A DNA stretch of 64,000 nt, from the NCBI GenBank assembly GCA_025084515.1, contig JAJAGP010000081.1, positions 1-64,000 of the forward strand, in the 5' to 3' direction. Shown piece after piece: positions 21,961-34,164 of this stretch. Origin of the DNA: Ancistrus triradiatus (taxonomy: Eukaryota; Chordata; Actinopteri; Siluriformes; Loricariidae). The notes beneath the pieces were generated by a model. It saw nothing but the letters and a program-made list of their open reading frames with translations. It was not told where the DNA came from and searched no databases. The position numbers and the translations under genes were made by a program. How positions within the stretch are numbered: position 1 is the first letter of the stretch; every line of letters starts with the position of its first letter.

Positions 21961-23550
21961 TTAGGATGTATGGTTTAGGTGAGATCTTGGTCTGATTATT
22001 AAGGGTCTATCTGATGCATGAGGTGATGATGTAGTTTTAACGATAGGTTTTCATTTTGATTTAGATCGCAGGGTTATGCTATCGATTAATAACTCACGTG
22101 GACTTCATGTGGGCCTGAACGGTCATGTCCTTGGTTGAAGTTTCTCTTGGTTCTGGTCTGGCTCAGAAGGAGTGTTGTTGAGTTCTTGGTCCAATGTATG
22201 GTCTTAGTCTGGATCTTCACAGCTTTAGCTTGGGTCTCACAGAGTGTGTTGGTTTTGGTAGCAGGTGACGCTTTGGTTTTAGGGTGTTTTTTTGGTCTGT
22301 TTGTGTGGGATTAGTTCAATCGTTTGCAGCTTTGGTCTTGTACCAAGTGTCTCAAGGTTCGGGTCTCAACAGATGTAACACTGATGTGGGTCTCAGGGGA
22401 TGTGGTCTTAGTCTTGGACTCTTGGATTCTGGTCTTTGTCTGAGTCCCGGGAGCTGTAATTGGATTTGATTTGAGTTTTGAGATGCTGCTGTAATAGCTC
22501 TCAAATTATTTTGTGCTCGGTGACCTGTAAATGGAGTTATTTAAGTTTGAAACTATATTAGCTAAAATTAAAAGCAATAAGCCATTACGAAGGCTAGCTT
22601 ACACTGTTTTTCAACCACTCAAAAGAAAACGTCTGATGGTTTTAATGAATCCCAGTGGGGCGTCCGCGCATGGCTTTTTTTAAAACATGGTCTCTCATTA
22701 TCCACGAACAAGCTCAAAGAAGGCAAGCTGGGCCATTTTACATGCTGGGCACCTGCAGTTAAACTGCCATGAAATTGGCGTATTTAAGAGGGAGATTAAG
22801 AGTTGACATTTTGACTTTTAAAATTGCGACATTTAAGCCCATCGACCTGCTAATCCTCCCTGACCATGTGTGACATTTCATTATTTTGTTTCGGCGAGCT
22901 TGCCTTCGCCTAAGATTCAAACGTGTCAGAGGGATTCGTGCTCCTGATTGATCTGTCTGATTCGTTGTGTGACTCTTCTGTGCGGATTTTAACAAAGCGA
23001 TTGTGAACGTGACTTAAAACCAACTAAAATCAGTGCCTGGTGGAACTAGGACAGTGCTATACAAGAGTCATGTCTAAATCGAGTCAGACGAGCCTTGTTG
23101 TCTTTTTTTGCTACTGAAATTTACAGGTAGTGGGGGAACAAACAAAGGAGTACTACTTTCAGTAGGACAGGTACATACACATACAAACACCATTTACAGC
23201 TTGGAACAAATAAGTCGAGGAAAGTCATCCATCACAAAAATTCCCTAAACACATCAACCGAGTTAGAACAGTCTCTAGTCCAAACATGAGCTAACGAGCA
23301 AGTGAGGATACAACCGGTACGCTTTTGAGTGTATGACGGATTTCTGCCCTTAAACTCCCACCTCTGCTCGTGTATCTGCAGTGTTGATTGGCCTTTTATG
23401 GGTTCAACATCTGAAGTTACAAGACAGATTTTTATGATAATCTATCATTAATTTTTAAGACCTCAGACGCTGATCGGATGGACGTTAAACGATGCGTACC
23501 TGTACCTGTACTAATAAAACTGGCTGTTCCTTGAGGATTCCACTAATAGT
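21961..23550. other. Non-coding stretch; G/T-rich degenerate part
   Basis: 22110-22480 is rich in recurring 'ggtcttggt' / 'ggttctggtct' words, a degenerate low-complexity tract. The rest shows nothing recognisable. Confidence 0.5.
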
Positions 23551-23556
23551 CGTTTC

Positions 23557-24340
23557 ATGTTAATGAGAAATCAATTCACCATGGTTGCAAAAGTGCTTTT
23601 AAAAAGGCTCGGGGATAAAACTGTGGACGTTAGGAGAAGGATACTAAAAGATTTCAGAGCATTATTTAGCAGTAGAAAGTGCATGGCACTACAAGCACCG
23701 TGCCTACGTTGGACCATTCCTCCTAAACTGGATGACTAAGACAGAAAGATATTCACCAGGGAAGCTACCCAGAGGTCAGTGGCTTAGGACTTAGGACTTA
23801 CAAGGCTTTTATGGAGATTGGTCGGTCTGTGCGTGTGACAACAATCTCACAAACTATACACAAAGCTGACCTGGCAGCTTCTGAAAATGTGCCACATTGG
23901 GTCTCGGAGTCTCATTTGTGCTTCTGATGTTAAAAGGTTTTAAGTCAGAAGGGAACAAGTTTATGGACTGAAATTCAAGCACTGTGTTTGGTGAAAGCCA
24001 AAAACCATCACCATCCAAAACACCCCATACTTACTATGAGGCATGGTGGGAACACTTATGTTTTCAAGAAAAACTCCAAACACCGCAACAAGAAAAACAA
24101 GGCAGTGGCTTAAATTTAGGAACGTCCTTTAGTGGCCAAATCCGAGCCCTGAACTAAATCTGCAGGATATCTGTGGGTGGACTTTTTAATGACAGCAGCC
24201 CATAGGAGCTCGCTGAAAATGTTTACTGACGTAAAACAATGCTGCAACAAAGAACGAGCAAATATTCCCAGTCTAGGTGCAAACCTGATAGAGCCAAATC
24301 CAACCAGACTGATGCTGTAATTAAAGCTAAAGAATTAAAT
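23557..24340 (+). pseudogene. Tc1 transposase relic of another family
   Basis: Several family blocks survive in order: 23995-24040, 'aaaaaccatcaccatccaaa' (KTITIQ.TPY); 24040-24060, 'tgaggcatggtgg' (KHGGG region); 24095-24115, 'aaggcagtggctta' (KEWL); 24130-24190, 'gccctgaactaaatctgca' then 'tgtgggtggactt' (SPDLNPIENLWVDL); 24240-24320, 'gagcaaatattcccagt' (WANI) and 'gctgtaattaaagctaaag' (AVI.AK). Frameshifts and losses are many. The N-terminal part (23557-23740) is open for 60 codons but strongly diverged. No terminal repeats seen. Confidence 0.78.
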
Positions 24341-27300
24341 CAGTGGACTGATCAGATTTCCAGCCCTGTTATTCGAGTTTTTCATTTCGGTTAATTAATT
24401 TTCTGAAGGTTTTTTAATGATTTCAGTATGTAAGCATTTTTTCTTGGTGCTGCACATAAAGCCGTATCTCTTTGAGACGTGTCCATGGAAGCGCCGCTCT
24501 CAGATAAAGGGAACGCGTTCAGAACTGCATAAAGGTTTGCTTTGGTGCTTTCTGCGGCCTTGAATCGTAACATGCTTTTATGTCGGTGTGTTATGCTCAT
24601 GGATGTGGAACGAGGCATGTTAAGAAGCATCCGTGAACAAAACATTGCTAGCGTGGTCTTGGGCTTAACATCCTTGCTTGCTTCTGTGTCCGGGTTGTAT
24701 TGTGTTCTTTGATATGCTGTGACCATGCGATGCACTGAACTGTTAATTAATCGGCAGAGAGGCTCACATAATCACGCCGGAACACGCCAATTAGCCTAGC
24801 ACGTGTGTTTTGAATGTGGGAGACATGAGAAAAACCCAAACTCCATGCACTCGGCAACCGGACCAGGACTTGAACCGCCTCTAGAGTAGTGAGGTGACAG
24901 CACTAACCACTGCTCTACCGATTCCTACAAATGGTATTTTGGATGGTGACAGATTATTTATGATACGTGCTCTCTGCCCCCCCGCCGCCACCCTTAGCGC
25001 TTTACTCTCACCTCCCTATAAGCTAAAGTGACAGAAACAAGCTGAACGTCTGCTGCTCTTGAGGGATTTGCCTGTCAGATGTTACTGTCTAAAAATTTTC
25101 TCGTGCCGTCACTCAGCACGGTGTAGCCGGGCCATAGAGGACACGGTAACCTCAGTCTGCTGTCACGCCGTCCCTTTAACAGACTATAACCTCAGTGCCT
25201 GGGTCCCTCTGTAAATATTTTTGTCGGTGCTTTATTCTTCGGGATGTGACGTTCCCTCCTGCCTGTGTTGGGAAAGAATGGAATATGCTGTTCAATTGCT
25301 TCCATTGAGGAGCCAAGCTTGTTAAGCAGCAGATCCATGTGTGGTGTGGTGTGTATGGTGTGTGTTTGGGGTGGGGGGGTTGGTTGTAGGTGAGTCAGGT
25401 TTATATATCAGTGTGAGGAACAAATGTCATCCACATTAACCAATTAAACATCCAAAGAGAGCCAAAGGTTTTGCTTTTGGTAGCTTAGGATAGGGATTTA
25501 GGGTTAGGTGTAGCATTGCTAAGCTGGAGAATAATAATAATAATAATAAGTTTTTTTTACATAGCACTTTTTCAAACAGCGTTTTACAAAGTGCTTTACA
25601 CAAGCAAAAGAATAAAAAAAAATAGTGTTAAAAGCGAAAGAATACATATAATAGTAAAATAGTAAAATAATAGTAAGGCCAGAACTGCACAGTAGGTACA
25701 GCTCAGCTTCCTTGGTTCATATCCCATCACTGATAGGTGACATTGTTGATTTAGAGTGGGGGTCTAGAAGTTAAGGTATTGCACTGTAGACCAAAGTCCA
25801 AGATAACAAAGCCATCCAAATCCAGGCACAGTTGCTTGCCCTAAAAGGCAGCTGCACCACTGGGAGGATGTGGTACGCCATAAAATATTGAAGAACTACA
25901 TTTTTAATGTATTGACTAAAATATCTGATCACTTAAGTGCGTTCAGGCTTGTGCGGTGGCGTATTTTTTATGCGACAACAAAAAGTGCACAGCGCTACGG
26001 AAGGTGAGCCTGTATTTCTTTGACACGTTCTATCCCCCCCAAATTAAAAACCTCTTACGCTCCCCAACCCACAGAACCTCTTCCCCTACGTATCACACTG
26101 TAACGACTAAACATCGCACATCCCTCTGAGTTTAGTGTCACGTCTGTTTTTCTTCCGCCGTCCCCAGAGGCTTTTTGCTAAAATGCAGAGCTGCTCTGTA
26201 TGCAGAGAAACTTCCCGAGATGCATAAAACATCCTGATCCAGAACCCGCTCCTGTAATTCTCTGTACAGGGTCCGTCTGCTGCACAACACCGCCGCTATT
26301 ATCCATCAATCCGCAAGGAGATCCGCTGGCGCTCTGCTAAAACGCCGGAGAAAACGTGAGGCGCACACAAGATATGCAAACGGGACGCCGGAGCATCTGC
26401 CGCTCAGGGACGCTCCTCTGATGAACTCTGACACAGCGGCTATAGAAATGCTAATCTGCTTCAGAACTGATAAATATCTCTGTTTCTGGAACAACAAACG
26501 AATGCAAATCTGGCTAGCCGTGCGACTCGGAGGCTTTCATTAAGAACGGGCAATATAGAAAACTAAGGTGAAGACTAGCTACGAGCAAGTCAAGAGTACA
26601 GTTGAGACAGAGGATTTCTTCCCTCTGGAAAGCACCTTTAAAGCGCACATGATTTACTGTTTGCTTTTGGCTTTCTGTTCAGTCTGACACGCCAACAATA
26701 GAAATGCTAATCTGCTTCAGGACGGATAAACATCTCCATTTTCTCGAACAACAATGAAATAAAAAAAGCTAACCATGTAATTCATTTGCTTTTGTCTTTG
26801 AAACGAGCGTAGATACAAATGCCAGAGAAAAGCAGACAAGATAGAACAGCGAAATACTTCAGCTGCTGATCACGCTAACACCATAAGTGTTAATGAGCAC
26901 CTTCGTTTATGAAATCTTCAGTTCCTGGCCAGCGTATATGGACTGCATGTACAGTCTTGAGGACGTCTATCTTGAGGAAGCTGTTTTGGTTTGCATTTTG
27001 CATTTTAGAGCTTTACATTCTAATACGCTAGCACACGACGTTCTGGGATCGACTAAGCAAATAGAATAGCAACCAGTTAGCATTTAGTGTCTAAAACAGG
27101 CTTTGCATTTCATAGTTACTGTTTTATTTACCCAGATCGCCCTACATCTGATACAGCCTTGTATAAATAACGTTCAGTCCAAGCAAATGGGGGTGAAGGT
27201 TCTTGCTCAAGGACCAAAAAGTGGCAGCATGGTAGTGTTCTTAGCATTTTGAATGGAGAAGTGATTAAAAATACATTTTCAAATAATAATAAGGTTAAAA

Positions 27301-27510
27301 CAGTGGTGTAGGACTGCATCGATTATGTATTTCTTTATTAACTGTGTGAATATGTACTTGGGTAACATATCAGTGAATAACAGATTTCCCAATCAAGAAC
27401 ACTTCCACTAATTTCTCTCTGCTTGAGACTCCTCCCACACATTTGGCAAAGCGGTTGGTTTCTACCTTCTGTCTTTAGGCCTAACATTTGGTGCCATGCA
27501 ATTTCAGGAA
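24341..27510. other. Non-coding stretch; no gene seen
   Basis: A minus-strand frame of 114 codons at 24735-24391 has no recognisable family and I treat it as chance. 24838-24925 resembles the head of a fish SINE on the minus strand. 25530-25640 holds an AAT tract followed by 'tagcactttttcaaacagcg', similar to LINE-type 3' ends. 26100-26520 looks like possible conserved non-coding DNA. Confidence 0.5.
24838..24925 (-). repeat. tRNA-related SINE head
   Basis: Plus strand 'caggacttgaaccgcc' is an inverted B-box, and 'gcactaaccactgctctacc' an inverted A-box and D-arm. The outer blocks 'aaactccatgcac' match the family with 'gtttgcatgttctcc'. Confidence 0.5.
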
Positions 27511-27516
27511 AGAGAT

Positions 27517-27980
27517 GGGTTTGTTTGTAACCCTGCTGCCACACAGTGTTTGTTTATCACCTCTGTTAGCAGGTAGGCTAAAGTTAATGGGTTTGTTGGT
27601 ATCACTGCCTCCTTTCAGTGTTTATCACCTGTAATAGCATTTAGGCTAAAGTTAATGGGTTTGTTGGTATCACTGCCTCCTTTCAGTGTTTATCACCTGT
27701 AATAGCATTTAGGCTAATGTTAATGGGTTTGTTGGTAACACTGCCTCCTTTCAGTGTTTGTTTATCACCTGTAATAGCATTTAGGCTAATGTTAATGGGT
27801 TTGTTGGTAATACTGCCTCCTTTCAGTGTTTGTTTATCACCTGTAATAGCATTTAGGCTAATGTTAATGGGTTTGTTGGTAACACTGCCTCCTTTCAATG
27901 TTTGTTTATCACCTGTAATAGCATTTAGGATAATGTTAATGGGTTTGTTGGTAACACTGCCGCTGTGCAGTGTTTGATCA
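27517..27980. repeat. 72-bp minisatellite, six full units plus part
   Basis: Unit starts ('gggtttgttggta') fall at 27517, 27589, 27657, 27725, 27797, 27869 and 27941, giving lengths of 72, 68, 68, 72, 72 and 72; the two 68-bp units lack four bases in the 'tgtttgtttatcacc' block. The first unit and the final partial one are the most diverged, the usual picture of an array growing from its middle. Because 72 is a multiple of three, both strands stay open (24-residue repeats); this is not evidence of a protein. Confidence 0.95.
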
Positions 27981-27994
27981 ATCTAGCACTGATC

Positions 27995-28165
27995 AGCATC
28001 AAAACAGCTAAATGGTTTTCTATTATCTAGGCCCAAAGCCCTAATTGAGCAAGCCTAGGGTGACAGTGGAAAGGAAAAACTCCTTGAACATTATAAAGAA
28101 GAAATCTTGAATGGACCAAGGCTCCAAAAGAGACCCGACCTCCTTGGGCAGCCTAGCTGTTATGC
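27995..28165 (-). mobile_element. LINE-like 3' end, reverse orientation
   Basis: The reverse complement shows the order 'ttcaagatttcttctttat', 'aaggagtttttcctttcca', 'ctgtcaccctaggcttgct', matching the forward copy at 37079 ('caaggtttcttccttataa', 'gccactgtcgccctaggc'). This block is widespread at the 3' ends of fish non-LTR retroposons. Confidence 0.6.
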
Positions 28166-28199
28166 ATAAGAATGAAACTAAATTACCTAACTAATACGT

Positions 28200-31130
28200 T
28201 AAGAGTAATAGTTTAAATACGTAGAAGCCAACTGAAATGAGCAGAGACAACATATGTAGAGAAAATATAATCATTAAAATGGACTATGCTAAATGAAAGA
28301 GAATACAATATTGTGAAGATTGTCATGAAATGGGGCATATAAAACTATAACGTAAAACAATAACTAAAATAACGTTTATCGACTCGTTTTAAGACACTGG
28401 TTGCTGTTACAGTCTGATAAAGGGTCGACCCTAATTGTTTCCTCACTCCTTCTGCCCTTTGATGTCACGCCCGACACTTCCAGCCTGATCCAATGTCTCC
28501 AAAGCCGTTTGAGATGTACCGAGATCTTTTCACAGCTCTCTCCACTCGAGTGAGCCGTGGTGCTCCAACGCAATTACCTTCGGTTAATGAAGAGAACCCC
28601 CCTCACCCCTCGAGCGACCCCCTTCTGAGCCTCACGCTTCAGCCTGAAGCCTGTGTTTGCTTTGCTGTTTACGTTTGTGCTTGTGTGGATTGATGGGGCG
28701 ACCGAGGCGTGCAGCAAAGCTCCTTTGTTTCAGCAGGGAGAGAATTCTCCCAACGCCTCGATGCCGGCTAACTGAATCTGACAGAGCTGTTTTTCGGTGC
28801 CTGGGCAGCAGGGATTGGCTGGCAGTTGGCTCTTTTGGGAGGTTTATGGGTGGTTTATGGAGTGTGTGGCGTTCACGGAGGAGATTAACAGGTCTGATGT
28901 TGTCATATAGGCATTTTATATGGTGGAACATCTTCAGGTACATGTGCATCCTTGCCTATCTTGGGTTCCCTCTGAGTGCCATCCTATAAATACTTTAGAC
29001 GTTTCTTGGGGATCATTTCTACCTTTTGTTGGTACTGACATGGAAACGTATCGGAGCTGATGGAGTTTAACAGCAGCGTTAAACTGTAATGCATGGTTTG
29101 TTGAATATAAGACGTTTGGGGTGATCTGTTTGATACCAGGCTTTACAGAGCTTACCATTGGTTCGATTAGCAGTTCTCCTTCACAGCCAGATAATCCAAC
29201 CCTGTGATTCGGGAGTGGGAGGGTGTCCAGGCAGAGCTCCTCTTTCCCGGAACAAGCAGATTGGGTCCTAGTGAGGATTTGGCCTGCCAAGCAAAGTGGA
29301 TTATCCATCCGCTGCTATTACAGGTGGACGTTTATCCCATCTCCAAACTGGTCACAGCTGGTCTGCATACCGCCTGGCTCTGTAGCTTGTGAGGCGGGTT
29401 TACAGATGAAGAAACGCAAACATGTTATTTACATGAAGAAATAAAAATAACAAAAACAGTGCTTGTTTTATAGCTGTATACAGTATGAACTGTCACATGA
29501 TGCCACTACAGATTAAAAAGCGTCATGTTTTAAAGCCAGGACTCCGTCTGTGTGGAGTTCTCATGTTTTTTGCACTGTCTGTGCTTCCTCTTTCTAAAGA
29601 TAAGCACCGACGACCATCCGTTCACTGATCCGTTCACGGATTAATGTCCATTCACTTTAATGACCGAGGTCTTAACAATTATAATGAACTGTAATAGGAA
29701 ATAAAAAAGCATTTAGCATATGTATCTTTCCTGCCATAAATATTGTCTTGCTTTTATGTCTTGTTTCCATATTTGTATTGAAATTATTTTCATGAATAGT
29801 GATTTGCTTTGCATAAGTACGTTACAGTTTTGTGCCCCGACACTTTTAGGACACGTGACATGCAAAAGTTTGTACTCTGGTTCAAGATTTAAAGTGTTTA
29901 AATGATGATATTGCATTGCCTGTTATTTTTATTTAGTGTTTCCTCAACTGGGCTCATTCCCTCTTGGTTGTGTGCAGCCAGCGATGTTTATATTCCGTTT
30001 CTATTTAGTTCTTCAGCATGTGTGATTCGTTGTGACATGGTTGAACAGTCTGATGACCGTGAAGCACAATAAGTGCAAAAGAAGCAAGAATTCATCAGTA
30101 ACTGAAGGAGTGATGTGTGTAAGAGTTTAGGCCTCGGATGCTGTGTGCATGGCAGTGTTCTGCTTGACTTTTCATTTTCCTTGTGAAAGTATCCTTTATG
30201 TTTATACTTACCGTAGCATAAAGTGACCCTGAACCAGATTAAGAGGGTATGATTAAGAATCATTGACTGTGTGTAACTGTAGTTTCTGAATTGTATAATG
30301 CATTTCTTATTTAATGTAAAATGACTTTATAGTATTTCCGACGTATTTCCCGGTGTCCTTCACTACATCTGGAAATTGTCTGAGTTCCAAATGCTGTCTT
30401 ACGTTACACTTGACAGAGACAACCACGATTAGTAGGACGGGTTGATGTCATGGTTCAGATCAGCCGGTTTAATTTCTGCTAGCCTAATCCGAGCACCGTG
30501 CAGTGCTATGATCCGACTGTGCAGCCAATTTCAGTGTCCACTGGTTAATCCTGCGCCTCATGAGAGAAACAGAAATCGTAGCCGGTCGTATGTTACTCAA
30601 GATCATATGCAGCGTAATTCTCCTGCTAATTTCATTATTACTACACCTCGTTGAGTTAAGCTTTTATTCATCTGCACCGGCTGGATAGTACCCTTTATTT
30701 AGGACTGTTTGTTCTGCCGGGTAAATCTGGGCAAAGCTTGAACGCTACTTGCTGATCTGTTTAGCTCTGTGTGCAAATGAGTAGAATCAGTAAATCAGTG
30801 CCCTTTTCTGAGATGTTTCATGTTCAGCTGGAGGCAAGGATCAAACCTGGATCGCAATAGCTGTGCAGCCCGAGCTGTACACGATCTCTTATTGGGATTA
30901 TTGGCTACATCAGAGACGATTCCTAAATATCACGCATGCAGGACATCTCGTAGATCTGCTCCACCATTGTTAATCCATTATCTTGGAGAGAAAATGGAGC
31001 AAAGGATGAAATCTGGGATGCTGCTCAACTGCAAATTCAGATTAGCACTCCTTATTGGAGATCTTATTATGGCATTAATCGGAGATGGCTCTTAAAACGT
31101 TACATGTAAAGAATTTGTTTTCGTTAGTCT
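28200..31130. other. Non-coding stretch; nothing recognised
   Basis: Several frames of 60-124 codons overlap on opposite strands without family resemblance, and I regard them as chance. 29545-29600 contains a short SINE-like block ('tgtgtggagttctcatgtt'). Confidence 0.5.
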
Positions 31131-31250
31131 GATCCACCAGTGCAAAAAAACCTCACCAAGAATTAGTATTAGAGCGAATGTTTATTGGGAAAAAACTGTG
31201 CACTTGAAAGGAGGCTCTAGTACCCTGTTAGGCCGCCTCTAGCCTGGATA

Positions 31251-31437
31251 CAACATTTACAGCATTTAGCAGACGCCCTTATACAGAGCGACATACAATT
31301 GGTACAATCTTACAATCCCATGCAATTGTGGGTTAAGGATCTTGCTCAAGGGCCCAACAGTGGCAGCTTGGCAGAGCTTGGATTTGAACCCAGGACCTTC
31401 TGGTCCATAGTCCAGTACCTTACCCACTAGGCTAGAC
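31251..31437 (-). mobile_element. tRNA-derived SINE inside Tc1 relic
   Basis: Same family as the copies at 16997 and 37554. Tail 'tttacagcatttagcagacg' at 31251; head with inverted B-box 'ggatttgaacccagg' and A-box region 'ccttacccactaggcta'. It entered the transposase gene just after the codons for QNLYA, removing continuity with the last roughly 20 codons. Confidence 0.88.
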
Positions 31438-31444
31438 ATACAGG

Positions 31445-32110
31445 TTAGGCATACAGGTTCTGTATGGTATCCTGTGGCACATTTGCCCACACATGTTGCA
31501 GCTGGGCCTGTAGATCCTCCACACTCATAGGTTGCCAAAGCTGCATCCCAGCTGGCCCCATAAATACTCGAATGGCGATAAATCTGGCAACCGGACAGGC
31601 ATTCAGACATTCCTGGACAAGCATTATCCTGCTGAATAATGAAAGTTGGATGCCCTGCACATATTGCTCAGTTGTTAGTGTCCCTCGTATCACTACTAGG
31701 GGTGACCTTTTGTCGTATGCGATGGCTGCCCAGATCATCACACCAGCAAGTGTGTCATGGTGTCGCTCCACAGCAAAGCCAGGATTGAAGCGCTCACCAC
31801 GAGGCCTCCATACTCGAACCCGACCGTCGTTGGATCGCAAACAGAATTTGCTTTACCACCAAAGAAGATACAGTTCCAGTCCGTAGCAGTCCAGGCTTCT
31901 CGTAAAACACATAGCTGCAAACAAAGGTGATGGTAACTGGCTGTCAATGGCAGGACACGTAATGGGTGCCGTGACAACAATTTCCTTCTGCCAAGCACCT
32001 GGAAATGGTCCGTGCAGAGTCTGTGTAGTAGTTGTGGACCCAGTGTCTAATATCTGCCTGACACATAACTGGACGCCGAGTTTTGCAGCAATCCAACATT
32101 TCTAGCTGGG
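31445..32110 (-). pseudogene. Tc1 transposase relic with well-kept core
   Basis: A 131-codon open piece (31840-31445) reads RSNDGRVRVWRPRGERF, then GVMIWAAIAY and TTEQYVQGIQ, characteristic of the fish Tc1 family whose core follows the first catalytic aspartate. The stretch with the QDNARPH block (second aspartate) is deleted: the frame goes from 'LSLFSRIMLVQECLNAC' straight to the late region. Upstream, to about 32110, the minus strand keeps N-terminal blocks but in broken frames. Confidence 0.85.
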
Positions 32111-32119
32111 TGTGTAACT

Positions 32120-33600
32120 TTTATTATGAGCACATTAGAGACATTACACATTACTACGTAGGGAACATAAGTGCTGACGGGTGGTGATTCACGTCTCCTT
32201 GCCTAAACCTGGAATAATTGGCGTCTGTGCCTTTTTGTCTGAGGTCTACCTGAATTGAAAGTTTCATGAGCTCCCGTTCTGGCTCTCTCAGGGCTGTGAA
32301 AGCCCTAGGCCAGGCCTGGCTGATTACTTACACAAGAGAGGCTGATGATGGAGCCGCTGAATGAACCCCAAGCCCCAGTTCACAATAGGACCCGAAATTA
32401 CGTGGCTTTTGCCTCGCAGGGGGAGATGTGAGGCGGGTAATAAAGAAAAAGTGCAAGAAATATAGTTACATATTTTTCGCGCCCTGGGTCAAGAGAATAA
32501 GAGAACAAAGCTCGTGTGCTAACACAATACCGTACGGTCTTGTTAATAAGTCAGCATATTAACATTGTTAATTCTTTTTTTTTCTATAGTGGAAATTTGA
32601 GATTTGCTGTGTCATTTGTGGAGGTAGACCTTCTTACTCAATTCTGAATTGGAAGGCTACTTCCATAGTTTTATTAGGTGACTCAGGTCTCTATAGTGAT
32701 GGGATATTGTATATGATTTTGCTACTTGTACTTGAGTAGTATTCACTTGCTCGACCCCCTGTAAGTGAAGTAACTCGAGATTTGAGCAGGCAAGGTGAAA
32801 AAGTGCTGGCCGAGGACAGCGTTCAGGGTGGATCGTCTTGCTGGAACGTATTTCTCCATGTCTGGGTGGGTAAATTAACCTCCTTTGCTCCGACCTTCAT
32901 CCGTCAGGGGCGGCCAGTGACTTGAATAGTACAAAGAAGGAGAGGAGGATTTGTTCTTTTTAGCCATGGTGTTTCTTAAAAGCCTTTATTTTACATGGCT
33001 TTATTTGTCCTTGTGCACAGAGAGAGGGAGGGAGAGAGGGAGGGAGAGAGAGAGCTCATCGTTCCTGGACTATGATCCTAATTTTTATGACGTGTCAAAC
33101 AAAAATACAAAGATGTATAATAACTAATGAGGATCCAAATGTCTGTGCCTGTCCTGTTTTAAGACCCTATAACTGCATGGTCTGAAACTTAGCCAGTGGG
33201 CAGCCATCATTTACTTACTCATTGATCATTCTTGCGATGACTTTCAGCTTTGAGGACCTTCACTGCGCTCTATTTAAGCACCCTTATGTTAAAAATGCCG
33301 CTAAAAAGCTCGAGGGACCCATTTGGATTGGTTTTGGAAACTGCTGATAGAAATTAACATAAAGAAGTTATGCTTGTTTGAACTCCTCCGTGAGCTCGGT
33401 CAGCAAATCAGCTTGTTATCCACGCAGACCTTTTACCACACTTTGACCCTCCAGTGTGTTCAATCTTTATCATTTCTTTTCGGAAGACGTATTATTGGCT
33501 TGACCTTTCAAGCTGTGTACTTGACACGATCCGCTTTAACTAGGCAACACACAGATGCATTGCATCCAATTAGCATTCCGATTTCACATTCAAACTTTTT
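32120..33600. other. Non-coding stretch; GA tract only
   Basis: Contains a GAGGGA/GA-rich tract at 33020-33052 and otherwise no recognised feature. 33300-33560 is even in composition with many ATTA/TAAT cores. Confidence 0.5.
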
Positions 33601-33620
33601 CAGACGTCCCTGACGTTCCT

Positions 33621-34164
33621 TCAGCCGACCCAGACGGTGAAGCCTGAAGAAAAATCTGCACGTTTATTATTCACGGCCTCAATTGGGGATCCACTGGGAC
33701 ACCGGTTTCCATGGTAATTTTGTGTGCAATGCTTCCCAAACGGGGCCCAGCAGGAGGCTGAAAAACTTAGCAAAGTTAACAAGACACACAGGGATCTGGA
33801 TGCAAGAATAAAAAGATGTCTCGGTGATGAAAGCCGAAGGGTAGAGGACCTCAGGCGTACGCAGGTACTCTGCGAATCAGGAGGCAGGAGGGCTGTCAGG
33901 CTTTTGGCTCTGCTCATCAGACGTCCTCTTAGTAACCGAGCCCTCTCGAAAAAAGAGAGCGACCGCACCGACCGGACACACTCCTCTGAAAAACCAGATG
34001 AAAGAGCTTTCAACGTATTTGCGCTACGCCGCTTTTGCGAGGCTGGGCAAATTTGGAGACAAACCGCCTCCTTGATCTTCTTGAGGCTCAGACTTGAAAG
34101 ATCAAAGTTTCTCATCCGTCTCGCTCTGATAGTGTCATCACGGCGAGAGACGAGTGTGTTTTAA
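33621..34164. other. Two long antisense-overlapping open frames, unidentified
   Basis: A minus frame (34115-33621, 164 codons) and a plus frame (33724-34164, 146 codons) overlap almost fully. The plus frame is rich in Arg, Lys and Glu (EAEKLSKV, ESRRVEDLRR) and the minus frame in Ser and Leu, complementary effects of one composition. Neither resembles a family I know, and no splice context or repeats support either. Most likely a stop-poor GC-rich segment, possibly conserved non-coding DNA. Confidence 0.3.

Larger units (their letters stand above)
31140..32115 (-). mobile_element. Tc1-type transposon relic interrupted by a SINE
   Basis: The left part (31180-31250) contains the C-terminal end of a fish Tc1: reversed it reads 'caacagg-gtactagagcc' type sequence and 'cacagttttttcccaataaa'. 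The SINE at 31251-31437 splits it from the main transposase body at 31445-32110. No clean terminal repeats were seen. Confidence 0.72.

Noticed and set aside
22110..22480. Tandem repeat of 'ggtcttggt'-like words
   Set aside because: No stable period could be found; treated as low-complexity sequence.
24391..24735. 114-codon minus-strand frame
   Set aside because: No recognisable domain and no repeat or splice context.
27683..27977. Repeat protein with 24-residue units on either strand
   Set aside because: It is the minisatellite read through. The 72-bp period keeps any frame open, and no start, splice or conservation signal supports coding.
27517..27980. CRISPR-like array
   Set aside because: Whole units repeat without unique spacers, in a vertebrate context.
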